The translations under genes were made by a program, and so were the position numbers. This document shows, in pieces, positions 1 through 10,855 of a stretch of DNA of 64,000 bases (its first letter is position 1; each line of letters begins with the position of its first letter). The stretch comes from Isoetes taiwanensis (Eukaryota > Streptophyta > Lycopodiopsida > Isoetales > Isoetaceae), in NCBI GenBank assembly GCA_021234155.1, contig JAJEKV010000259.1:424716-488715 (forward strand), given 5' to 3'. The notes beneath the pieces are model-generated. The model did no database searches, was not told the origin of the DNA, and saw nothing but the letters and a program-made list of their open reading frames with translations.

Positions 1-2043
1 ATGTAAACATAGAAATGATCTAATTTCTCATCTTTGTGCTTGCTTCTTCTTTTGGTTGACATATTATATCATAAAAAATATACCAGCCTTTTTTGAACGT
101 GCATGTATTGCCTTTTCATGCAGGCATGTCATGAGCTCTAGCTCTGTGAGATGGTGAGATTTGAAGGTTCCGTTGAGATGATCTCACTAATTAGGAATGT
201 GGAAGATGAATTCATATTTATAGAGTAAATCATGTGACCTGTTTATCTCTGGAGCGCTAAAGCTAGAACCAAAAAGGTAAGAAGTAAATATGGTTGTTGT
301 ATAACTTAGATATATTAAAAACATGGATATATTATCCATTTGACGGATCTGATTCACTGCATGACTTGCTCTGTAGTGGTGGTACGTGGACATGCTGAAG
401 AAAGCATTGATAAGTTTATAAACTGTGCCAAAGATTTATTCTTCTAGGTTTAAAAGGTCTAATGGTCTTCTTTTACTCTTCCACAAGGGCATTTTGGCTA
501 ACTTTGGATCTTCTTAAAATTCATAGGAACCTCATAAATAGATATGCAAACTTTATTAGCAGGTCAAAGAATCCCCCATATCTAATATACATCTCATCAG
601 AATAGAAAGATCCATTATCATATCCTCCTTTCAGTTGAATTATGAGAATCGCATATTGCTTCATATGCATTTTTATTTGGCTGCAGATTCCACTTTCAGA
701 GCTAATGCCACTTTCAGAGGTGATGCTGAGCTTCAGATAAAGTCATACACGTTGTTAGACATAACAAGTTGTTTTTTGGTCAAAGAACACTTCCTCAATG
801 AAGAGGCGTCCAAGCAAGAATCATAAGATAGAACATTGAGTTTGGCTCTCACTCTCATTTTTATATTCTATGGAAGCAGCTATTCTATTATACGATGTTA
901 GGATGGAAGGTTGTTAACTTATGCACAAATTTATGAACAAATTATGTGTACCTAGCAATATGTCTATAATGTAATTGACATATTGCTATAGTCTATAGTT
1001 ATGGTGGAAGAACAAAGTTAGTGGATATGCTTGGAAGGTAGAAAATACATGTAATAGAGCAGAAAGGTGGAAGAACATCTTTAAGTTTTTTGCTTCCTTG
1101 AAAATATAGGTAATGCCATTCATAATTGTTTTCTATTTTAGTTCTTTGCTTTCTTGAAAATATAAATAGTGTCACTCATAATTGTTTTGTATTTTAGTGC
1201 TATTGCCTTGCTGCATCATCTACCAAGGTACATTTCCACTATTCTTTAGAGCTTTGACTCATAGAAAGCATATAGATCAAGCTCATGCTACTATTATGAT
1301 AGCTAGGTCCAAGAGCTAGATGTGTATTTTATAAGAAAACCATCCAAAAAGCACACTTAGGACGTCACGGTGTCGGAGTAAAAGACCATTGATGTCCCAT
1401 ATAACTTTGAAAAAACATGTTATATTATGCATTAAACCTAGCAGTCCCATACGAGAGCTTATAGACATTGTCCTATCAATCAGTCATATTTCATTTCCAA
1501 ATAAATTTAGAGATTGTAGTGTCCCTTTATGATGCTATTGGGCTTTGCTCTAATGTCTACATGATAGCTTTAGAGATGCAAAATATTGGGCATATGCCCT
1601 TTGTAAGATCTACAAGATGTACATCAAGAGGCATTACCAAGAACTTAAAAATTGCAAATTGAATAAATGGAACTAATAATGAGCCAAATCTAGGCCTAAA
1701 GCATGGAAATGTCCAATGTAATCACAAGATGTGGGGCATGAATGAGCCACATTTATTTAAAGTATAGAAGCAAATGGATAAGTTTGTGAGTAGTGAAACT
1801 AAATGCAAATTAGGTGAGTTGTGGCAATGGCGCATATTTCATCTTTATGCATATGATTTGTGTAAGAGTTCAATGCAAAGTTCAGGCAACTAAGCGATGT
1901 TAATTTTTTTTTGCATATTATTTGTGCAACAATTCGATACAAAGTGAATCCCATAACGTATTGGGGACATTTTTATTGTCATTAGGCAAAAGAAATACAT
2001 GTACCTAATCTTTCTAATGGAAAACCCTATAAAGTTCCATTGG
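1..2043. other. Intergenic, no gene recognised
   Basis: AT-rich sequence with stop codons in all frames at short intervals. The only open frames are below about 90 codons and show no family motif. I see no RNA gene, and no repeat clear enough to define here. Confidence 0.6.
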
Positions 2044-2174
2044 CTCCCTCTCAAATATGCAAACTATTGTATATAAATTTCATGGTGGCCTACAATAAAA
2101 TTGTACTCCCTCTCAAATCTGCAAACTATTGTACACATGTTTACAATTTCATGGTGGCCTACAATAAAATTGTA
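2044..2174. repeat. Two-copy tandem duplication
   Basis: Copy 1 (2,044-2,105) and copy 2 (2,106-2,174) both begin CTCCCTCTCAAAT and end CTACAATAAAATTGTA. The second copy carries an extra few bases in the middle. They abut with no spacer, as in a simple slippage or unequal-crossover duplication. Confidence 0.85.
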
Positions 2175-2996
2175 CCTATGCTCGGCAACGCCGGGCTCTG
2201 TTACTAGTCTAATAGAAATTGCAGATTCATAGCATTTTTTGCAACTTGAAATTTGTCTACCATAATGAAGCGTTTGTAACTTAGCATGCGTGCTTTGCAT
2301 TGTCTTGATTGTTGTAGACATTTTGAGAATCCCTATTCACACAATACTAATACTATATTCAGCCACTCCACGGTCACAAATGAAATTTCAAATGTGCAAT
2401 TTGGGCAAAATCAAGTTCGACTAATATGACTTTAGCATAATCGACAAAACTTGTGAAGCTTGCAACATTTGTAGCTTGGCTATAAATGTAAGGTAGAGGG
2501 TAGGCTACATGAATAAATACTGGACGTAAAAATAAGGTTAAGGGTAGGGTAAATTGTGCTTAGACTTGGTGTAAAAGTATGGAATCGGGTATTCTGCTTC
2601 GACAATACAAGACTGTATACATAGGGGTTTCTATGGAGGGCGAGCTGTATACATAGGGGTTTCTTCCGACCTGAAGCACGCACATGCCATATGTCTCTAA
2701 CATAGAGGTGAACCCCTCGGGCTCAAGTTATTGACTTTGACAAGGTATGCACTCGGATGCAGGCTTGCCTAACCCGCTACAAGAATTGCCACGTGAGTGT
2801 CCACATCATCCAAAATAATTCTTTGTCGTTGGATCTCCAGAATTTTACATCAAAAGTCCACGAAATAGAAAATCCTGAAATTTACCTCTCCGTCTCCTTA
2901 GACCATGAATCCAACATCGATCATTGCCAAAAAGACTACCAAAAGCGATTCCTTGTAAATTTCTTGGACGTGCATGTAGATCTGTGGCTTATGTAT
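2175..2996. other. Intergenic with a short direct repeat
   Basis: No gene recognised. A 20-bp direct repeat (CTGTATACATAGGGGTTTCT) occurs at 2,613-2,632 and 2,645-2,664. Otherwise nothing structured is visible. Confidence 0.5.
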
Positions 2997-3113
2997 AGGG
3001 GAATGGAGGTTGGGACTCCATTCCCGGTTTTCCAGTTGGGGTCCTGCGACCCCCGTTAGCCGGGAGCGGGTCACCTGCAAAACCGGGAATGGAGGACCAA
3101 CCTCCATTCCCCT
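2997..3113. repeat. Foldback element (35-bp inverted arms)
   Basis: The left arm (2,997-3,031) begins AGGGGAATGGAGGTTGG. The right arm (3,079-3,113) ends with its reverse complement CCAACCTCCATTCCCCT. The arms match over 35 bp with about three mismatches and enclose a 47-bp loop. The loop itself holds a small GGGGTC...GACCCC hairpin. The structure looks like a small foldback transposon or a transcribed hairpin. No target-site duplication is obvious. Confidence 0.8.
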
Positions 3114-5744
3114 ACAAAATAGAAATAGGGGAGCTATTTTTATTTTGCGAAGCTTTACAAAGAGATCCTCCTGCCACTGTGTTTTACCTGCCAAGATCTT
3201 CGTAACACCAAAGAACGGATCTCTGGTTTTAGAACAGAGTTTTACCTGCAAAGATCCAGCCTTTTTTTAGATACAGAGTTTTAATTTAGAGTTTTAGAAA
3301 GGACATAGTTTTACCTGCAAAATCCACAACAGATGATGCGGCAAGAGACATGCTACAGTGGTGAAGTTGAGAGCAATACGGGTAAACTCAAGTTTCCAGA
3401 TGACCCTATCTGCCGTCGGATTTCCAGCTTACTTTAGCGCCAGTTGGATCGGATGAAGAAAATCTGCATTATGAGCCCCTGTTGTGAAGCCCGAGCTTGA
3501 AGAGGAATTTCTATGAACAAATCCAGTGCCAAAAAACATGGTTTTTACAAGAACAATGCTGTAAAACAGTGCCAAACAACGCTCTACAGAGATCTCTGTT
3601 TCTAGATCTCTGTTTTTACAAAGAACCTGCGAAGCCAAAGAAGCCAAAAACTCGAAAAAAGGAAGTGCGGCGGTCTTAACCCTAAAGAAACCCTATGAAA
3701 AAACCTAAGCAGCCGGTCACACGGAATGGGTCGACTCGACTTCCATTCCGCCGTGTAGGGGATTGCCACGTGGCAGCACAACATTGCACCCCAGCAAAAA
3801 ATAGCAACCCAATTTCTATTTTGTCTTCACATAATGTTTTTTCCTTGCTCCAAGGGGTGCAATTTTATCAGTTGTCTCAAGATTTTAATGTAGACTAAAC
3901 CATTCTTGCTCCTAGGGTTTCTTACTCCGTCCTATTTGGATGTTAACGAGTTCCTAACTATGGCGTCTGAATCTGCACTGGAGAACCCTAGGATTATGGA
4001 GTTTTATCTGCACTGGAGAACCCCACTAGACTATCTGTTTCTTGTGCTTGATTTTCATTTTCACCTGGCAGTGCGACGTCTTCACTCACGAACTCAGCCC
4101 ATGGGAATACTGGTACGTATTTCTGATTTGCTTCTGAATTGTTTGTTTTCTACTCATAACTGAAGACAAAACTTATTTTTCTTATCCCTATGTTTTGATA
4201 TGAAGGATTCTCTAAATCCATGTGCAGCTATTCTTGTATGAGCCATTCTTGTTTTTCCTTTGATCAAACTGCCTTGAGCTTGCATCTCAGTTGTCCTGCA
4301 CAGATCTGACTCTAAAATGTTGAAGAACGATGTATGCAGCATTGCAGGGATTCCATTTTTTATAGTAAAATTGCTTATCTCCATTTCTATGCTTTGACAA
4401 TTGCCATGGGTCTGGTATCATCGGTTCTTTATGTCTAATTATTCCCTTTCCAACTTGATTGTACATGATGTTTGCATGAGTTTCAAACTTTAACTTAGGT
4501 TTTGTGCTTCAGGAATGAAATAGGGTAATGCTTATTTTTTAGCACAACTCCATCTTTTGAAGAAAAATCCAAAGGCGATAGCTAAGGTTCTTTCCTTTAA
4601 AAGGTACGTGATTGTACAGGTCTGGACAAATTGGATAGCTGCAGTGATTTTATTTCTTTCTTCAACACTTTCCAGTTATACTAAGTGATGCTTAGACTAC
4701 GTCTAAGCAAATTCATTACGTAAAAAAATTTAAAAAATTCACTGTATACAGTGCTCTGGGGGATGAATGATAGGCAAGGCAAAATGTACCATATATAAAT
4801 TAACAAGAATCGTGCAGCTGATGCTCTGCTATCATGCCCCCTTTTTCTTTGATTTTGTGTTTCTCTAACAGTAATCCTTTGATTCAAGTGGCATGTTCCG
4901 TCATTGATTCCGACAAGGGTTATTTAAAATACAGTTGCAAAAGCGATTTGCTGGGTTTAAATGATCAGGCTATGGTTTATGTGTATTGCTCTAATCTGCT
5001 CCAATGCATGGAAGGAGTTTTCCCTGTAGAAGAATGCCTTCTTTTGTTTCTGTAGTTCGATGTTTCAGCTACAGCGAGCAAATGATCATTCTATTGCGTG
5101 ACGTCTTGGATGCAAAACAACCTAATTTTGGCCTTTATTGGGATTATTTGCCGGTTGTTTTGGCCAACATCTTCCCTAATTTTGAGACAAACAGCAGTGC
5201 AGCACTGAGCTTTTGTTCGAAACCATTAGGGTACAAAATGAAGTGATGTTGGTTATTTAAGGTATTTCATTGCCCAGGTTGATTTTCTTCTCTTTGTTGA
5301 TACTCAAATTTATGATCCTTTTTGTATCATATTATAAGGTAAGGCATTGCGTTTATTCATGGCTGATGCCAAATTCAACCCCTCAATATTTGAGCCGATG
5401 GTTTTGGCAATGGCCTTGGATTCGTAACTGCAATGTTGAACAAAGACAATGTTTTGTTTCATTCTAGTAATAAAATAGAAAGAAACTATGTCTGCTTGCT
5501 GGGGGCTTCTTGGGTCATTTTGCCATGGTATATTAATTAAACGACTTAAAGAAATATTATCCTGGGCAATAGTAATAATGGTATTCATTGAGTTTTCTCA
5601 CATGTTTTGATGGCTGCTACATACAGCTCGTGAAGAGTTAACAACATATTCTACTTAACTTGCTGCTTCTAAACAGGTTTGATGTACGCTGTTCACATTC
5701 TAAACCCAAAATGCATTTTTTTTGTCTTTGTTATACGGAAGACT
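3114..5744. other. Intergenic or intron-like, no gene recognised
   Basis: T-rich sequence with short open frames and no recognisable domain; it could be intron or UTR. Two details are visible. GTTTTACCTGC recurs three times between about 3,180 and 3,325. An imperfect hairpin with arms of the type ACACGGAATGG / CCATTCCG-CGTGT lies at about 3,719-3,756. Confidence 0.45.
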
Positions 5745-5901
5745 TTCGGTTTACAGCCCCCCTTCCCGGAAAACACCACCGGAAAATTGCAAATGAAGCA
5801 AAAACAGGTAAAAAATGGATAAAAAGCATCGGAAATCTTCAAAAACATGAAAAAAGTTGCCGGGAAAAGCTTTTCCGGAGGGGGGGGGGCTGTAAAACGA
5901 A
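5745..5901. repeat. MITE-like foldback with C/G-run termini
   Basis: The left terminus (5,745-5,773) reads TTCGGTTTACAGCCCCCC then TTCCCGGAAAA. The right terminus (5,871-5,901) reads TTTTCCGGAGG, a G run, then GCTGTAAAACGAA. These are imperfect reverse complements over about 29 bp. The 157-bp element has no coding potential, and no target-site duplication could be fixed. Its inner CCGGAAAATTGCAAAT resembles part of the foldback at 20,653-20,850. Confidence 0.65.
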
Positions 5902-7907
5902 AACTACCCTGTTATACTTCCTATCTACTGTAACTACATGGAAAACGACCATTTTAAGGCATACTAGAATACTCTAATGAGCTGCGAATATAGAATAATA
6001 GTTGCATTGTGCTTGTGGCATACTTATCATGATTATTATTCCCAGTGGTTGTATCAACGAGTCTTTCAAAATTGCATGTTCTGAAGGTGACTACTTTGTC
6101 AAAATTAACATCTAACTAGATAGGCTATATCCCATTACTTGTATTAAAAATAGCATTTGTTCGTTCTATTATTTGACAGCAACTTCAATGTTTCTGCAGG
6201 ATAAAGTTGTTTTTCTTTGAATCTGTTCTTGAAAGCTTTCAAGTTCACAAATTAGATGATCGATTCCTTGCAACATATCATTCCTAGAAAAGACATTGGA
6301 ACCAGTGCATAAGACAGTAGCGGCCACAATAGGGCAACCATGCAAAAGGCAGCAGCAACCACAATAGAGCAGCCACTTGGATGGATTTATAGATTCCTTA
6401 ATTTCTGCCCCACAAGCACTTTTGTTTTCCCAATTATGACAGACATTATGTATGGGCACTGCAAAATTGCTTGTGGAGTTGGAAAAACTGTCAGCAAGAT
6501 GCCTGCAGAGCAAGAGCTTTTCATGTTTCAATATTGATGGGACTAATGCCCCAAAATACTGACTTTTCCAAATGGCATGGGACCAGGCCGCATCATAGCA
6601 TTCCACATTCTGCTCATGTAAGATCGAGAATCTGGAAGAATTCTACAAGGTAAGAGTTTGAACTTTTTCCATTTCATCATTGTCTATGGCAAAAATCCTC
6701 ATATTTTTACGTTTGGTCAATTCGAGACAGCCAAATCATCATCAGATAAGTCAAAATCAGAGAAGAGACAAGCTTTTACATTCTCTTTTAGATGGTCAGC
6801 AGAAGAATCATAATCAATATCTTCTTCAACTTTTTAAGATGATTTTATTTCATTGACATCCTCAAGATGTTTTAAGTCAATAAGCAATTTCTTTCCAAGT
6901 TCATCTTCCACGCAGGTTCTTCGGAATAAGGCATTCTCCATATCATTGTAAACTTTGGTAATCAATGTCTTACATATGTCAACTTTGAAATTGGCTTTCT
7001 TCATTTTATAAAACATGGCACACCATCCTTTGAAGCCAAAGTAGCTTACTAGTGATATGTTTTTATCCAGCATTGTTTTTTTCTTTGTGGACAATGTAAT
7101 TTATTTCTTTACTCTTGATGCAGGCTATGAGTGTCTGTATAGCAAAGTTTGGACTAGAGATGTTGCATTGGTTATAGTTGAGTGTTAATCAGCTTTTTGA
7201 TTCATATATCATTGATATCACATCATCCTTTTGAGATATAACATTAATATTCTGAAAGAATTCATGAAAACCAGTTAGACAATGATAAAAGGAAAATAAG
7301 AATACACCCAGGCTCAAGGCTCAGATCACAGTCCTAACTTGAAGCCATAAAATACAAGTTCAGCATGCACATTTGGATGTTTCAAACTTAATCGAAAGAA
7401 AAGCTATAAAATGATATTAAAAGAATGATGTCTGATATCTAGACAACTTATAAGTCTCAGAGCAACCAAAAATATGTTTGAGAAAATGAGAAGTAATAAT
7501 ATGTTTCAACTATAGAATACTCTAGATATCTATAGAATACTCTAGTAGATAAATAAGACAATAACAATGCATAGTAACAACAACTAGTGGTCATGTTTGA
7601 GCAGAAATAGTCTTTCAATCCTTCAATCGTAGAGGAAAAATGCTTGAGCAGCAATACTCCTGCATATTTCATGTATAAAGCACAATACGGAGGGAAGAGT
7701 TCGGTTACCTATATGTCAACCAATTAATGATTAGCCTGAGAAGGATAATATGAAAAGGATCAACTATTCCGGCTTAACACCCATCACCATATCTTTGGTA
7801 CTTTATATACTGAAGTATAAGAATTGTCCTGTAAGAAAATGGAATTTAGCAATACTGCAAACATGTTTCAAGAGAAAGATCACATAGATCAAGAAACATA
7901 TATAATC
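5902..7907. other. Intergenic, only unassignable open frames
   Basis: The longest open frames are on the minus strand: 145 codons ending at 6,169 and 86 codons at 6,834-7,094. The latter is charged, with a C-terminal stretch rich in Leu, Lys and Glu. Neither shows a domain I recognise, and no exon chain could be built around them. They may be chance frames. Confidence 0.35.
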
Positions 7908-8229
7908 GGGTAAAAGCATGTTAGGGTGTCCCTTAAAAAGTATTATTTAGTGACTAAAAAGGTACCTAAAAAGGTAGCCAGGACTGGGTACTGGGTACCT
8001 GTATAATATCTCAATATAAGGTATGTTTTAGAACTTTTTATATATATATTGGTCTCCGATAGCATTATCTTTATCTTAACTTTGAATATTACCACGTCCT
8101 TGACTTTTATTTTGGATTTTTGTATTAGTTTTAATGAAAAGAAAAATGAGAAAGTACCCAGTTCTGAAGTACCTAGTGTATGTACTTTTGCAGGTTCCAA
8201 AAGTGGTACACCCTAACATGCTTTTACCC
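7908..8229. mobile_element. MITE with perfect 22-bp terminal inverted repeats
   Basis: The left terminus is 7,908-7,929, beginning GGGTAAAAGCATG. The right terminus is 8,208-8,229. They are perfect reverse complements over 22 bp, and looser similarity continues inward around GGTACC/GTACCC motifs. The 322-bp element is AT-rich and non-coding. AATC occurs immediately outside both ends and could be a short target-site duplication. The superfamily cannot be assigned from the termini alone. Confidence 0.8.
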
Positions 8230-9059
8230 AATCATGTCATGTATGTTTACTCTAGATCAGCACATTAACAAGCATTCTCCTTAGCTGAGCTATCTATCAT
8301 ACAATATTTAATAACTTAATAGTTTAATCATGATTCAAGCAAGCCCTTAGATCATAGTAACATAAATAGTTAAATCAGAAAATTCTTGTATAATATTGAC
8401 ATAAAGACCTTCTAGAATGTAAGCCATAAAAAGATAAACAATCTAAGTTAATAATCATGGAGACTAAATCATTAGAATATCTAAGCATATGTTCCCCCAA
8501 AAGAAGGTGGATCCGAAATAACAAAGGAAGCAATTAAAGACCTACAGCTATATTGGGTGACAGTAATGAACCACGCTACCGCCTAGAGATATAGTTAATA
8601 CTTTCATTCTAAGATTTAAAAGATCAATATAAACTGTGTGAAAGAACCTGATTCATCTTGTTGACCATTATACTATCATCCACAACATATGTAGCTTTAG
8701 TAGTGACCACTTCATGACGGATATCAGCTGGATCTAGACTTGGAACTTCCTTATTTACATGGTCAATAGTGATTTAGGTAGAGCTACCCACACCTTCCAC
8801 ATTGGAATCCGTCCTACAAACCCTTAACTAGAAAAACAGGAGCATCAGATTGCTTCAGAAAAATAATAAATTAGAACGGGATAAAAGAATTGCGAATAGC
8901 ACATACTATGATTGAACTCTGAACCAGCTTTTCCAGATCGATCATAACATAGTTTTTTCAATATAAATCCTTCTCAGAGCTCTCACAATCTCGCCCAAGT
9001 TGGCCAAAAACTGGTGTTTGCAGAAAAACAGATCCATAGAACTAATGTTCGTGAGTGGC
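8230..9059. other. Intergenic, no gene recognised
   Basis: AT-rich sequence with dense stop codons. No domain, RNA gene or clear repeat is visible. Confidence 0.55.
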
Positions 9060-9420
9060 ACCCCTAAAATGCCTTGGCTCGAGCTTTGCATGTAGATCAA
9101 AATACAATATAATTAAATAATATAATATACAAAAAAAAATGATATGTAGGTCTAAACCATTAGAAGGTGACATCAAAATCAATTCAAGCATATGCGCACT
9201 CTAGATATACTAATTAGTATACCTCATCAAATACATCCATCAAATCATAAGAAAACCATACACATAAATAGTACAAAAAATATAAAAGACACCCCCTATG
9301 ATTATGCTAGATATTTGAAGAAAGAATTGTCATTGTGGTCATCAAGCCAACGTGATTCTATAAAGAAAATAGATTCTGATTCTTTTGAACAAGAACCGAA
9401 AATACTCATACTTCTTAAAA
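9060..9420 (-). repeat. Diverged repeat, inverted copy of 15,000-15,400
   Basis: Read on the minus strand, this stretch shares ordered landmarks with the plus strand at 15,000-15,400. They are ATCACGTTGG, ATCTAGCATAAT, a stretch around TTGTACTATTT, AGTATATCTAGAGTGC, ATGGTTTAGAC and CTCGAGCCA. Identity is moderate with several indels. The two copies are about 5.6 kb apart and flank the receptor-kinase locus. Confidence 0.7.
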
Positions 9421-10855
9421 TGTACATTGTTATGGAGTATTCTATTTATTGAGTAGTAATAAAGTGTCCATGTCGTCTATGTCTGAAAAAACTCTCTAGA
9501 TATTCATGTGCATTAGTGCAGTTATTAATTAGAAATTTAGCATCAAAACCTTTTATTCCCAATATACGAAGATTAATTAAATTACTTGTATACATGGATG
9601 TTGAGGATGGGAATCGATCCACTCCATAGGATCGAGATCCTAATGTGGAGGAGCATGTATGTTATGCATGCAGTTTTGGACCGCTGGTTTAATTTTTTAT
9701 AGCAAAAGTCTTATTCAGCTTCTCAAATCGGCGTTTCTTCTTCGTCTCAGCAGTTTCCTCTCTCTTCCTCTTGAACCCACCCCCTCCCCCTTTTTATTAT
9801 GTATAATTAATTAATTCTCTCCCTCTCTTTCTATTTATATCATGTTTATTGTTTCGCGTGGCACGCGTGACCAACCCTTTTTATTTTGGAGGTATTTTTT
9901 ATCTCATGTATATGTTTTAGTGTCTATGCTGTACAGGGATACAGTTAGCATGCGCTTTCTGGCTTCGTCAATATTCATATTTTTTGGGGACCATTGTAGT
10001 AGCCTGATGGATTGTCCAAGCCCCTTGACGAGGGCTTACCACTAGGGTTTTTCCTCGAAAACCCGAAAAGGCGAGATTTTTTAATCCCGGTGATAAGCCT
10101 TCAACAGGTACATCATCCAACATCTCATCATACTTTGTTATGTTAACAACTCCTTGTTACCAGTGGCATAATTGTAATAATTTATGATTGGCGGTTTGGA
10201 TGCATGATGCGAGTCCTCATGAGAATCTGTTAACTTTCGAAAACATAGATTAATGCATCACGTTCTTTACCCAACAACACCGTCCTAGTTTGACGGTGAC
10301 ATGCTCATGGCTATCGTGAGGTCGCGAGACCGCACCGAGAAATTGGCAATGCTGTCCCAATGTCTATTCCTCTATTCCTCTATAGAGGTGTCAAAAAGGA
10401 AAGAATACAAAAAGCAAAGAATACAAAAAGCACATTGGCAAGAAAGAACACAGCCCACACAGGGTCCTTCTTTTGCAGGCCATGTTTTGGACCAAACAAT
10501 GACCTACTAGATTTTCAATTTTCAATAATGCTAGGCAAATATATCTGGCATAGCACACATCACAACATAAAAAATGATACCCATTGGTTTTGGCAAGGAC
10601 AAGGCCAGTCCATCAAGGAAAGGGGATCATGTGCCAAAGATATCACAATAATCAGAGGACAAAATTGAGAGGACAAAATTGGGATCTATATGGCCACTTT
10701 AAGGCTTATTGACCTTTCTCATTTTAAAAATCTTCTCCTTGTTCACTTTGCACCTCTTCAAAATGGCTATTTACACATGAAATATACAACTGCTTGTTTG
10801 CAAGAGGGCAAAATTTGGACAATGTAGAGAGGGCAAAATTTGGACAATGTAGAGA
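9421..10855. other. Intergenic downstream of the receptor kinase
   Basis: No gene recognised. A small GC-rich hairpin-rich stretch lies at about 10,020-10,100, with GGGTTTTT / AAAACCC arms. Its general look suggests a retrotransposon remnant, but no coding domain supports that. Confidence 0.4.

Noticed and set aside
3010-3270. Overlapping plus and minus frames across the foldback
   Set aside because: They are mirror readings of an inverted repeat and have no domain.
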